The notes under the pieces: generated by a model
Seen by the model: only the letters and a program-made list of their open reading frames with translations
Told to the model about the DNA's origin: nothing
Database searches by the model: none
In this document: positions 9,953-18,907 of the stretch, one piece after another
Numbering within the stretch: position 1 is the stretch's first letter
Layout of the letters: every line of letters starts with the position of its first letter
NCBI GenBank assembly: GCA_020720815.1
Contig: DYNY01000007.1
Span: forward strand, 1 to 46,622
Source: Candidatus Elulimicrobium sp.
GTDB lineage: Bacteria > Patescibacteriota > Minisyncoccia > Phycocordibacterales > UBA918
DNA: 46,622 bases
Reading direction: 5' to 3'
Program-made: the position numbers and the translations under genes

Positions 9953-10662
9953 TACTTCTCCGCTACTACGTAAATAAACTTCTCTCTTTCAACGATCTGC
10001 TTTTGCGCGCTCTTGATGTTTACAAATCCTAACTCTTCTAAAACTTTAACGAGTCCTGTTTCGTTAAAAAAAGTTAAGTGATCTGGGTTGCAAAGATCTG
10101 TCGAGTCAGGAACTATCAAGTACAACCTACCCCTTATTGTAAGGTAGTTGCGCATTTTAATCAACATACTTTTCGGGTCTTTGAGATGCTCGAGTACGTG
10201 AGCGGCTACGATAGCGTTAAAAGTATCTCCTACATATCGAGATGACTCAAAAGGCTCTTCTGGAACTACAGCCCCGTAAGCTCCCTCGATATAAGCACGA
10301 GCAAACGGATCGTTCTCACAAGCAACATAATTATAATTATAGCCCATAAATAATGGTGCATAGATCCCAATTCCTGCTCCTATATCTAAAACTGTGCTTA
10401 GGCCGTGCCCTTCCGGTATTTGGACACCAAGCTCGCCTAAAACGGTTAATAATTCTTTAGATATTTTATTATGTTGAGGAATACCGTTTTTGATGCATTC
10501 CATTCTATCGAAATAATATTCTTTGGCATCCACAACGCCGTTTACTGGATGATGAAATTCGCATTTATGTTGCGAAAAATATATCCCACAATTTGTACAT
10601 CTAGCCACTACACATCCGCAAGGCTGTTCCTCTATAACTCTAAGCGAGCACTTATTTAACAT
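9952..10662 (-). CDS. Class I SAM-dependent methyltransferase with N-terminal Cys-rich (zinc-ribbon-like) segment
   Basis: VLDIGAGIGIY (motif I), ACENDP, NAIVAAHVLEHLKDP; N-terminal CGCVVARCTNCGIYFSQHKC. Confidence 0.8.
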   Translation of the reverse strand: MLNKCSLRVIEEQPCGCVVARCTNCGIYFSQHKCEFHHPVNGVVDAKEYYFDRMECIKNGIPQHNKISKELLTVLGELGVQIPEGHGLSTVLDIGAGIGIYAPLFMGYNYNYVACENDPFARAYIEGAYGAVVPEEPFESSRYVGDTFNAIVAAHVLEHLKDPKSMLIKMRNYLTIRGRLYLIVPDSTDLCNPDHLTFFNETGLVKVLEELGFVNIKSAQKQIVEREKFIYVVAEK

Positions 10663-10663
10663 A

Positions 10664-12421
10664 TCACACTCTCCTAAATCTTTTAAAAGGTACGTCGATA
10701 CTTTCAGTTGTAAGTTGTTCCCCTACTTTGTAAACTCTGCCTTGGTACTGGCATTTATCTATACAAACAAAAGTGTTAGACATACTAATCTTACCTTCTC
10801 TAATTTCGCTTATAGTAGGGCTAACTCTTCCAGCCCAATTCTCTTTAAACATACCATGAGGTAAATGTATTACATCAAACTCTGGTACGGGTAAGGACAC
10901 TATTTTATGTTTAGGATATACTTCGAAACCAAAAATCTTATCATCTAGCTCCGCTGTATCGCTAACTTCTGGGTAAACTTTTGTGAGCCCTTTAAGCGCG
11001 CTAGCCTTCATGTTAAATAACTGAAAGTAACCGAAGGGTAGGTGCTCTACGTCGTTGCCGATACGCCCTTCAACTTTTGCTTCTCTCTTGGAAGCGTACT
11101 TAGCTTTAAGAGCGTCTACGTCACAAACAGAGTAACACGTCCGTAACTCTCGCAAAAAAATAGGAACGTCTTGTAATTTTTCTGGGCCCCAACGCCTAGT
11201 AAAATACAGAGCCCCGGGATTTAGCGTAAGGTGTCTTATACTGGTAGGGCTAAGAATAACATCAGCGTCCATAATAAGAACCCAATCTGTAGGTTTTACC
11301 ATTTCTAAAGCGTCGTTAATAGCTTTGCCTTTAGCGAACGGGGCTTTGCCTTGGTGTATTCTTTCGGAGACTATAAAATTAACCCCATGCTTTTTACAAA
11401 CAGCTTCGGTTAGAAGATCTGTTTTACTAGAAACTACGTTAATACTATCCAGTATAAGAGTGTTGAATTTAAGAGCCTCGTCAAGATAATCCGAGTAGTT
11501 TTCACAAACTATAAAAGCATCTATACGTCTTGGCTTTAGCGACTCGTTAGTGGACGCTATTCTAGCAGTGTTGCCTTCTTTAGGAAGGTAGGGCTCGCAA
11601 GATTTATTAGCTGTATATTTTGTTTTATCGTAGCCAGTTAGTATTTCTATTTTCTTTTTGCTTCCTAGTGCTTTAAGTTTATCAGCATGGGCTTGGGTTA
11701 CTAAATCAACGCCAAGTCTAGCTTCTACTTTCGGAACAGGAAGACAAGCGGAGCATACTTCGCACCATTTAAGTTGTTCTCCAAACTCATCGGGTTGTTT
11801 TTTCCACCAATCTGAATCAAGATCCCAGCCGCCAGCACCGTCGTAAAGCATATCCAAAGCGCCAGCGACTTCACAAAAGAAAGCGCCTTTCGGCGTAATG
11901 CTAGCGCTCCATTCTCTTTGTACCCAACAATCGTCTCTATATCGTCTAAACTCATCTCCTGTGAATCCGAGTTCCTTATAGGAGGCAAGTAGCGTAATAT
12001 GCTCGCCTTTATGCGAGTGGTCGTTAATACACTGATATGGAAAGGTGTCTTGAATTGCCTCGAAGTGTTCATAATATTTATCTCCTAAACTAGTCCATAG
12101 ACCAACTCGGTGATTGATCCGGGACAATCTAGCCGTCCGATACCCGGAAAAGTCCCTGATTGGCTTATAATCAGGCGTTCCTAGATTGGGTAGTAAGGAT
12201 ACTATCTCTTTAAACATAGGATGTAAGGTAGGTTCTCCCCCCATAATTCCTATCATTCCTTTGTATTCTTTTAACGAAGCTAATGCCTTTTTGAAATAAG
12301 AGACAGACATAAAAAAGGGTTTTTTATGGTGGCCCACAAATCTTGTACAGTTAGAACATTTATGAGGGCAAGCGTTCGTAATATCTATTTGTATAACTTT
12401 TTGTCTCGATGGGCTGATCAC
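10664..12421 (-). CDS. Radical SAM protein fused to GT-A glycosyltransferase-like domain and a C-terminal small Cys-motif domain
   Basis: N-terminal DITNACPHKCSNC (CxxxCxxC); WCEVCSACLP downstream Cys cluster; GT-like KGKAINDALEMVKPTDWVLIMDADVIL; C-terminal MSNTFVCIDKCQYQGRVYKVGE. GTG start overlaps upstream stop (TAGTG). Confidence 0.8.
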   Translation of the reverse strand: MISPSRQKVIQIDITNACPHKCSNCTRFVGHHKKPFFMSVSYFKKALASLKEYKGMIGIMGGEPTLHPMFKEIVSLLPNLGTPDYKPIRDFSGYRTARLSRINHRVGLWTSLGDKYYEHFEAIQDTFPYQCINDHSHKGEHITLLASYKELGFTGDEFRRYRDDCWVQREWSASITPKGAFFCEVAGALDMLYDGAGGWDLDSDWWKKQPDEFGEQLKWCEVCSACLPVPKVEARLGVDLVTQAHADKLKALGSKKKIEILTGYDKTKYTANKSCEPYLPKEGNTARIASTNESLKPRRIDAFIVCENYSDYLDEALKFNTLILDSINVVSSKTDLLTEAVCKKHGVNFIVSERIHQGKAPFAKGKAINDALEMVKPTDWVLIMDADVILSPTSIRHLTLNPGALYFTRRWGPEKLQDVPIFLRELRTCYSVCDVDALKAKYASKREAKVEGRIGNDVEHLPFGYFQLFNMKASALKGLTKVYPEVSDTAELDDKIFGFEVYPKHKIVSLPVPEFDVIHLPHGMFKENWAGRVSPTISEIREGKISMSNTFVCIDKCQYQGRVYKVGEQLTTESIDVPFKRFRRV

Positions 12422-13005
12422 TATAGCCTCACTATAGCTGTCCCGATATGCCCGATGTATTTTGACAAGGTGAAATCGCAGAACACTTTAAATCCTAAGT
12501 TACGAGCTCTATCGCAGAAGTTATAATCTTCTCCGTTAAAATCTTCGCCGTTCCATACTACGTCGAAATAAGGTTTAACAAACTTACGGAATACATCTAA
12601 CTTAATTAGAATAACTCCAGTAGGTAGGTACCCTACTTCTTCTACCCCATCTTTCTTTTCTGGGTAGTATTCTTTTGTAAGAGTTTTAACTAATTGTTTA
12701 AACGGTACTCTACGAGTTCCGTAGTTACAACCAATAATGTCTTTGTTCTTAGAAACTAAAACTTGTAAAAGATCCTCTGGAAAAGTCATGTCGCTATCTA
12801 GCATAAGAATATAGTCCGCCTTAGTTAAAAGAGCAGCCTCTACTAAGCTATGCCGCCCTTTCTGAATGATAGACGACTTAGCGCTGATAAATTGTTCGAT
12901 TTCTATTTTGGTATTCTTAGCTGTGGATAAAACCATTCTTGATAACGAAAACGCAAAATCTGCGTGCACAGTGTCCCCGGAAGGAACTCCGATTGCTACC
13001 TTCAT
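12421..13005 (-). CDS. Glycosyltransferase (GT-A, family 2-like)
   Basis: LTKADYILMLDSDMTFPEDLLQVLV with DxD-type motif; 194 aa; good SD (GGAGG). Confidence 0.75.
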   Translation of the reverse strand: MKVAIGVPSGDTVHADFAFSLSRMVLSTAKNTKIEIEQFISAKSSIIQKGRHSLVEAALLTKADYILMLDSDMTFPEDLLQVLVSKNKDIIGCNYGTRRVPFKQLVKTLTKEYYPEKKDGVEEVGYLPTGVILIKLDVFRKFVKPYFDVVWNGEDFNGEDYNFCDRARNLGFKVFCDFTLSKYIGHIGTAIVRL

Positions 13006-13025
13006 ACCCCACCTCCTAGTCTCCC

Positions 13026-14726
13026 CTAATAACTTTGATCGAGGCCGTCCATAACCTCATCTAAGGCACTGCCGTTCCCTATCGGAGTGCTGCTTAGTTT
13101 CTGAGCCGAATCTACTGCTCCTGCTGCGTTCTCTAGCTGCTGCTGCTGTTGGGCTGCTGCTTGTTGAGCTGCTACTATCTGGGCAACCTCTTCATCGCTT
13201 CTAATGCAAGATGGAGGCACTCCTAGAGCGTCTGCTAGAACATCGACCATTTCTCCGCCGTTGATCTTATTAACAGCAGTAGGAACGAACTGAGCCACCA
13301 TTCCAACATTTCCTAAGAACTCTTGGATAGGTCTAACTCGCTGCATGACTTTCATTGTAACAGCTAGCTGAGATACATATTCGATCTTAATATTAACGCC
13401 CATTAAAATCTCAGGCATTGGAGGTATCCCGCCAAAGTCATCTACTATATCGTACACTCTATTTAGAGTAGGGTTTAGATACTCTGTAAGAATACGTCCT
13501 ATAGCAGGCCCAAGTTTTTGTAATCTGTCTGAGTTCTTTTGTGTAATTTCTGTAGCTGTACGTCTTTTAGTATCATCAAGTAACATCTCTAAAAGGTCTA
13601 CATACATCGAATGATTGATGCGTTTTTCTATCCGGTCTAATTCGATAGCCGTATTCCTGAGATCAGGTCGTACTAACATAACAGGGCTAACACCGGATTG
13701 GCCAGCGTTAGTATCTACATAATTAGCCCCACCGGCAACAAGAGAAGCCCCCTTGCCACGTAAAACGGTGGGAATATTTAAAGGGGGATCAACCTCTTTA
13801 TTTATAGCCTTAAGTTTTAACTCTTCTATTTTCTGAAGCATCTTGACATCGGATAAAGTCCTAATTCCGGGGCTATCTCCGTAGCTGTCATTAGCTGATA
13901 CTTCCCATCTAGGCGCTGTGAAAGGACAAGTTCTGTAACCGCCTTTCTTTAAAATATTATCTTGGTTACCTCTTTCCTCGAAATAAACCTCTTCCCATTT
14001 CATTTTTGTATTGACTTTTAGAGTAGGGTTAAAATCATCGTTAGGTTGGATAGCGTGTATAAGGGTAAAAAGGTTAGTACTATTAGTTTCAAAAGCTGTC
14101 TTAATATCTTGTGAAACAAGCTCTACTCCGAACTCTTTTATTATCTGTCTAGCGTTTAAAGCAAATCTTCTGTACAAAGTATCAGCAACGCCATGCGCGT
14201 CCACTCCGATAAAATACTCACCGATTGTAAAAGCTCTAAATCGCACAATATTGTTGAAATCTTGTTCCGCGAACATAGCCCCAACGCCGAATGTCCCGAA
14301 CTCTTTTAAGACGCTAAAAGACGCATTGTAAAAATTAGATTTCTCGAGTACTGAAAGAATAACATCTCTAGTATCTGAGAGCCATTGTTTAACTTGTGTA
14401 TCTTCGCTAACTTGTCTATCGGATACACTAAGAGCGAACCATGGAAGAGTTCTAGGACAAAGTCCACTTTGTAGTAAAGAAGCAAGACCATCTGAAGCTT
14501 CGAAAGCTATACCGTTTATGGTGTTGTTTGTCTTCTTAGTTCCGTCGTTAGCTTGTTCGGTATCACTACCTAAATATCTTCCTCTACGAGGAGCAAAGAA
14601 CTCTCGTACTTCAGACCAATGCGGTTTCCAAGTATTAACATCAGCTTGTAAAGCATTGAATCTCTGACGGTACTTAGCCGTTCTCATTTCGTTATTTATC
14701 GCTACAGCGCTATTAACTATAGCCAT
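13026..14726 (-). CDS. Portal (head-tail connector) protein
   Basis: 566 aa; podoviral portal features (WREVREFFAPRRGRYLGSD-like N-terminus, RRTATEITQKNSDRLQKLGPAIGRILTEYLNP). Confidence 0.85.
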   Translation of the reverse strand: MAIVNSAVAINNEMRTAKYRQRFNALQADVNTWKPHWSEVREFFAPRRGRYLGSDTEQANDGTKKTNNTINGIAFEASDGLASLLQSGLCPRTLPWFALSVSDRQVSEDTQVKQWLSDTRDVILSVLEKSNFYNASFSVLKEFGTFGVGAMFAEQDFNNIVRFRAFTIGEYFIGVDAHGVADTLYRRFALNARQIIKEFGVELVSQDIKTAFETNSTNLFTLIHAIQPNDDFNPTLKVNTKMKWEEVYFEERGNQDNILKKGGYRTCPFTAPRWEVSANDSYGDSPGIRTLSDVKMLQKIEELKLKAINKEVDPPLNIPTVLRGKGASLVAGGANYVDTNAGQSGVSPVMLVRPDLRNTAIELDRIEKRINHSMYVDLLEMLLDDTKRRTATEITQKNSDRLQKLGPAIGRILTEYLNPTLNRVYDIVDDFGGIPPMPEILMGVNIKIEYVSQLAVTMKVMQRVRPIQEFLGNVGMVAQFVPTAVNKINGGEMVDVLADALGVPPSCIRSDEEVAQIVAAQQAAAQQQQQLENAAGAVDSAQKLSSTPIGNGSALDEVMDGLDQSY

Positions 14727-14727
14727 C

Positions 14728-15210
14728 TTATTGCCCCAATAGCGTTTTGCCGCCGCTTGTGGTAGCGGGGTTAGTTAGACCAAAAGGAGAAGTTGCTATT
14801 GCTTTTGTAAAGCCAAAGCCTCTTCGTTTAGCCTCTTGTGTTTTCTTGATAGCTTCGTTGGTAGCGTTAATAGCCGTCCGCCCTTCCTCTGGTAAAGCTT
14901 CTATGGCTGTTTCCACAGGAGGGACTAAAGCAGCCGCTTCTGCCGCAGCTTTAAAATCTGCATCTTCTTTAGCTTTCTTAGCAGGGTAAGCCGCTTCTTC
15001 TGCTGCTTTTTGATAAGCTACGTATTCAGGGGTAGACATATTTATCGTTCTGGTATCTTGAGGTACTTCAGCAGGGCCTTTGCCGTCGCGGCCACCAGCT
15101 ATCATATTAGCCGTTACCATATCGGTAGGTGCTGCTTGTGCTGGGGCTGCTGGAACCCCTTTTGTATTGGTAGTTGATTTTCGGGTAATAGAAGCTTTCC
15201 CTGTACTCAT
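14728..15210 (-). CDS. Ala/Lys-rich small structural/assembly hypothetical, 160 aa
   Basis: ORF between terminase and portal with tight spacing. Confidence 0.6.
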   Translation of the reverse strand: MSTGKASITRKSTTNTKGVPAAPAQAAPTDMVTANMIAGGRDGKGPAEVPQDTRTINMSTPEYVAYQKAAEEAAYPAKKAKEDADFKAAAEAAALVPPVETAIEALPEEGRTAINATNEAIKKTQEAKRRGFGFTKAIATSPFGLTNPATTSGGKTLLGQ

Positions 15211-15231
15211 ATCTCATCCCTCCGTACAAAT

Positions 15232-16731
15232 CTATAAATCTACAATAGTATCGCCTCTTTCTTGCTTGAAATCAAGAACATTGTAATCGGTAATGGCTTT
15301 AGCATGGTTGTTTTGAGTAGGATAGTTATCCGTTTCGAAGGTTATGTTTTCAGCAAATGTCAAGGCTAAACCGTCCCCAAGATCAGGAGAAGCTAACCCT
15401 CTCTTTTTCATATCCTCTTTCCTCTCTAACTGAATCTGCCCGTTAAGGTTGGTGTAATATTCCACCCCGCAGAAATCAACTTCTAAGTCAGCGTTGTTTG
15501 GTAACACTCCCCCGTTTTTAAGCCAGTCTCGCATATTAACCCACATCTCGGCTCGCTTGTTAGCACAATCGTTTCGAATGGATTTGCCGTTGAACCAAAC
15601 TCCGATAGGGCTATTTCCTAAAGCCTTAAGTTGGTCTATTACGCCCATACCGTATCCAGCGTCAACAAAGGTTGCTTTCGCCCCGTATTTCTTAGCCCAC
15701 TGATTTAAAAGACCAGCTTGGGTTACACTATCAACCTCTCTAGCCTGCCATAATATTTTAGACGCTATGCCTTGTCGTATCCATTGAACTGACCTATCGT
15801 CGCCGAACCAAGCAACATCAGCTCCAAGAATCCTTGGTAGGTGGTAGTACGCGTGTCTTGGTGCTTGTCTAAGCATAGCTTCTCTAACAATGTCGTTAGG
15901 GATGAGCTGTGTGATACTTGCTCTTGGAAACTCACCTTTAACTCTGACTCTAACATAATCGCTATCCTCTCCGTAATCTTGTACCCATTGTTTGAACAAC
16001 TCTTTGTTGGTTCCTTCTACGTTTCTACTATCAAGTTTTTGTAAATCGAAACGATGGGCTAGAGAGCCAAACGTATCGTGGAAGTATCCTGTGTTCTTTG
16101 TAGGGTTGCCGAAGAGTAACATCATCGGCTCACCGTCGGTAAGACCTCCTTGAGCGACCTGAAAGATCTTTTCAGGAACACCGGAGGCTTCATCGAAAAT
16201 ATAAAAAGGAGTAGATCCGCTAGCATGAAGACCAGCGAACGCTTCTGAGTTTTCTTCTTTACAAGTCATAGCATCACAACGCCATGATTGCGGGTAGGCT
16301 TTGTTTACTAGGTTCATCCCACCTCTAACGTTGTGGTAGTCGAACAAATCTTTTGTAACACTACTGTTATGCCACTTGGCTACTTCCGACCAGGTTTTAG
16401 TACGTAGCTGGTCGCTTGTGGTAGCCGTAACGATGCCTTTACAAAAAGGCCTAGTATCTGTAATCCATTTAATTATTATCGCAACAAGAGCCGATTTTCC
16501 TACTCCATGGCCGCTTGATGTAGACTTTCTAACAGGGGCTACTGGATTCATACCATCGAAGTTTCTTTCTTTAAACGCCTGTCCTAATTTACCAAGATAG
16601 TCCTCTTGCCACTTTCTTAGGCCCTGAGCATTTAACAACTCACCTTGACCCCAACTAAAAGCCCATTTCGCATAGCCCACGGGATCGTATTGAAATCTTG
16701 CTAAATCCTCGCAAAGGTTTTTAAAACTCAT
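15232..16731 (-). CDS. terL: Terminase large subunit
   Basis: Walker A-like STSSGHGVGKSALVAIIIKW, acidic FYIFDEASG, nuclease-region ILGADVAWFGDD. Confidence 0.9.
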   Translation of the reverse strand: MSFKNLCEDLARFQYDPVGYAKWAFSWGQGELLNAQGLRKWQEDYLGKLGQAFKERNFDGMNPVAPVRKSTSSGHGVGKSALVAIIIKWITDTRPFCKGIVTATTSDQLRTKTWSEVAKWHNSSVTKDLFDYHNVRGGMNLVNKAYPQSWRCDAMTCKEENSEAFAGLHASGSTPFYIFDEASGVPEKIFQVAQGGLTDGEPMMLLFGNPTKNTGYFHDTFGSLAHRFDLQKLDSRNVEGTNKELFKQWVQDYGEDSDYVRVRVKGEFPRASITQLIPNDIVREAMLRQAPRHAYYHLPRILGADVAWFGDDRSVQWIRQGIASKILWQAREVDSVTQAGLLNQWAKKYGAKATFVDAGYGMGVIDQLKALGNSPIGVWFNGKSIRNDCANKRAEMWVNMRDWLKNGGVLPNNADLEVDFCGVEYYTNLNGQIQLERKEDMKKRGLASPDLGDGLALTFAENITFETDNYPTQNNHAKAITDYNVLDFKQERGDTIVDL

Positions 16732-17411
16732 ATCGTGTCCTCTTCGTCTTCGAAGAAATTGAATCCTTCGGGTTCGTGGGATTCCTCGGGTGCTGGCGCT
16801 AAGGTAACTTGGGGGAGGACATCCCTTACTACCTCGACCTCTATTGGTGGTAATAGCCCCGCAGCATATCGTCTACGAGCATCAAGGATAAGGGCTGCCA
16901 TATCTTCCGAAGCAGAATGTTCTACTTTTGTTACGAACATCTTTTTCCATTCGCCAAGCATCCTTAATGCTTTCAACTTGTCGTTAAGTTTTATCTTCTT
17001 ATTATGCCCGATAACACAACCCTCGCGGTCCACTATTGCATTTACCTCAAGGGACGCTAAGGCTCTACGACTCGCTTCTGGGATTTCACTAAGTGGTTTA
17101 AGATCGCCGTCGTCTGTAAATATTGTCATTGGGTCGAAGTAGGCTAAAGCTTTAAGTTCTAGGGCTATACGGGGTATGTCGTCGTCTATTGTCTTAACTG
17201 CCTCCATAGACAATCTATCTATCTCTTGTCTTACTAGGTAATTGTTAAGCATAGACTTAGCTTTTGTGGCTAGCCCGCCTTTAGTTTGTGGTCTATCGTC
17301 TTTGTATACCGTCTCAAGAGCGTTGATAGCATCAAAGCCGTTGGTAAAGTACTCCTTAGCAAAAGCTTTCATTAAATCTAATTTATCGTCCGGGCATACT
17401 AAACTACTCAT
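16728..17411 (-). CDS. terS: Terminase small subunit
   Basis: 227 aa; MKAFAKEYFTNGFDAINALETVYKD... with ATGA-type overlap into terL. Confidence 0.75.
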   Translation of the reverse strand: MSSLVCPDDKLDLMKAFAKEYFTNGFDAINALETVYKDDRPQTKGGLATKAKSMLNNYLVRQEIDRLSMEAVKTIDDDIPRIALELKALAYFDPMTIFTDDGDLKPLSEIPEASRRALASLEVNAIVDREGCVIGHNKKIKLNDKLKALRMLGEWKKMFVTKVEHSASEDMAALILDARRRYAAGLLPPIEVEVVRDVLPQVTLAPAPEESHEPEGFNFFEDEEDTI

Positions 17412-17632
17412 AACGGCTCCAATTTAGGGGCTACTGCGGCTACTTTAAAGAACTCTACTAAGTAAGTGAGATCTCTAGCTCGCATATCTGTATAGGCGGA
17501 GGAGATACTACCATCGTAGTTCTCGGCTATTATAACTAAGTTTTTTATTTTTTGAAGATCTTCAGCGAAGTCTGCTAAAAGAATCTCCGGAGTAACTGTA
17601 GCTAAAGGCACGACATTTCTCGTCTCGTCCAT
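17408..17632 (-). CDS. Hypothetical, 74 aa
   Basis: ORF overlapping terS start. Confidence 0.6.
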   Translation of the reverse strand: MDETRNVVPLATVTPEILLADFAEDLQKIKNLVIIAENYDGSISSAYTDMRARDLTYLVEFFKVAAVAPKLEPL

Positions 17633-17661
17633 AAATAGTCTCCCCTAGGTTCATTGTAGCA

Positions 17662-18327
17662 CTAGGAGTTCCAAAAATCATCTTTTTTATTTTTTAGGGG
17701 TTTTATAGGTGATTTAGTTATTTGCTTATTCTCCCTATTCTCCCTATGAGTTTCGGGTAGGGGTGATTTATTTTTTATAGGATCCCTAGGGTTATCTGTG
17801 GAAACACCAAGGCATGGAAAAATACCCTCCCCAGTCGTCGCTAGTGCGTACGGGGGGTGGGGGGTGGTCTGAACCCTAGGTATAAGATTAAGGTCTAAGT
17901 AAGCTGTGTATATGGCAAGGGCAGACCATATGTCTTTGACTACCCCTTTAGTCTTGTCTACCCCATATCTGTTAATAAGGTAATGTCTTATACTCTTGTC
18001 ATTACCATTAACCCCATGAATGAGGGTATTGACTACAGTCTTACGACATATCAGCTTGCAGTCAATACCTTGACTAGCACAGGCTTGTATTAGCCTACCA
18101 ACAAAATAACAAGTGTCAATTAAACTTTGGCCGAAGGGCATACCGTAAGACTTAAGCTCTTCTATGACTACAATCGAGGGGTGCAAAATAGGCAACAATT
18201 CCAGCAACTTATAATTCTCTACTATACCCTTACCCTCGCTAAACCCGTAACTCATATCACCGACGATATAAGCCGATAGACTACTGCCGGGGTCTACAGC
18301 GAGTATTAAGGGTAATTGGTTGTTCAT
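17662..18327 (-). CDS. RuvC/RNase H-fold Holliday-junction resolvase-like protein
   Basis: ILAVDPGSSLSAY, VVIEEL, and KDIWSALAIYTAY fit RuvC-type catalytic acidic motifs; disordered Pro/Lys-rich tail. Confidence 0.7.
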   Translation of the reverse strand: MNNQLPLILAVDPGSSLSAYIVGDMSYGFSEGKGIVENYKLLELLPILHPSIVVIEELKSYGMPFGQSLIDTCYFVGRLIQACASQGIDCKLICRKTVVNTLIHGVNGNDKSIRHYLINRYGVDKTKGVVKDIWSALAIYTAYLDLNLIPRVQTTPHPPYALATTGEGIFPCLGVSTDNPRDPIKNKSPLPETHRENRENKQITKSPIKPLKNKKDDFWNS

Positions 18328-18487
18328 AGCTAAAAACCTCCATCGTAACTACACATAAGGCTAACAGGGTAAAAAACATAAGTCAAGAGTTGAGAGCTAA
18401 AAAGTTTGGGGTTACAGAAGCAAAAGATATTATAATATTTACCCAAAATTTATAAGAAAAAAACTCCGAAATTACTAAAAAAGAACT

Positions 18488-18523
18488 TTTTACATATGGT
18501 GCCATATGTTACCATATGTAAAA
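18488..18523. repeat. Perfect 13-bp inverted repeat with three CATATG cores at 10-bp spacing
   Basis: TTTTACATATGGT-GCCATATGTT-ACCATATGTAAAA; CATATG at 18493, 18503, 18513. Confidence 0.9.
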
Positions 18524-18561
18524 TTTACAAAGTTTAAGTCCCCTAATGCGCCTGCGACTTA

Positions 18562-18610
18562 GAGTATGTAGTCGTAATCCCCCTTTAGGGGGTACGATGT
18601 ACTCATACTC
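18562..18610. repeat. Long imperfect stem-loop
   Basis: GAGTATG/CATACTC, TCGTA/TACGA, CCCCC/GGGGG nested arms. Confidence 0.75.
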
Positions 18611-18611
18611 C

Positions 18612-18907
18612 CTTACGGCTAAACTTTCGTCAACTCTTGCAACCTATAGCTACTATTGAGAAACAACGTTGACGTATATAACAAAAAAAGCCTTACGGCT
18701 AAACTACCCAAGGCATAACTTTGCTTAAAACCTGTAACCCTTATTGCTCTAAGATTGCAGTAGCAACAAACACCCTGCCTGCATAAAAACTTAAATTATC
18801 GTGTACTACACCAAAATAGACCTAAAACTTAGTACGCAATAGCAACCTATTAAATAGCTTAGCTTTTAATATTGACTAATTGTAAAGTATTCGCTTACGG
18901 CTAAACT
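18612..18907 (+). repeat. Three direct copies of CTTACGGCTAAACT
   Basis: 18612-18625, 18692-18705, 18894-18907. Confidence 0.9.

Noticed and set aside
11725-12072. 115-aa minus-strand ORF inside the rSAM gene
   Set aside because: Alternate frame within a strongly supported coding region; no SD or recognizable domain.
517-17427. Many plus-strand ORFs of 60-140 aa antisense to late genes (e.g. 517..897, 1446..1823, 2079..2501, 14011..14331, 16735..17142)
   Set aside because: They lie opposite well-supported long minus-strand genes, have Ser/Leu-rich shadow composition and lack consistent SD or synteny.
18612-18907. CTTACGGCTAAACT repeats as -10 regions of promoters with TTGAC boxes at 18669 and 18872
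   Set aside because: Spacing differs (17 vs 16 bp), the first copy lacks a -35, and CTTACG is a poor -10.
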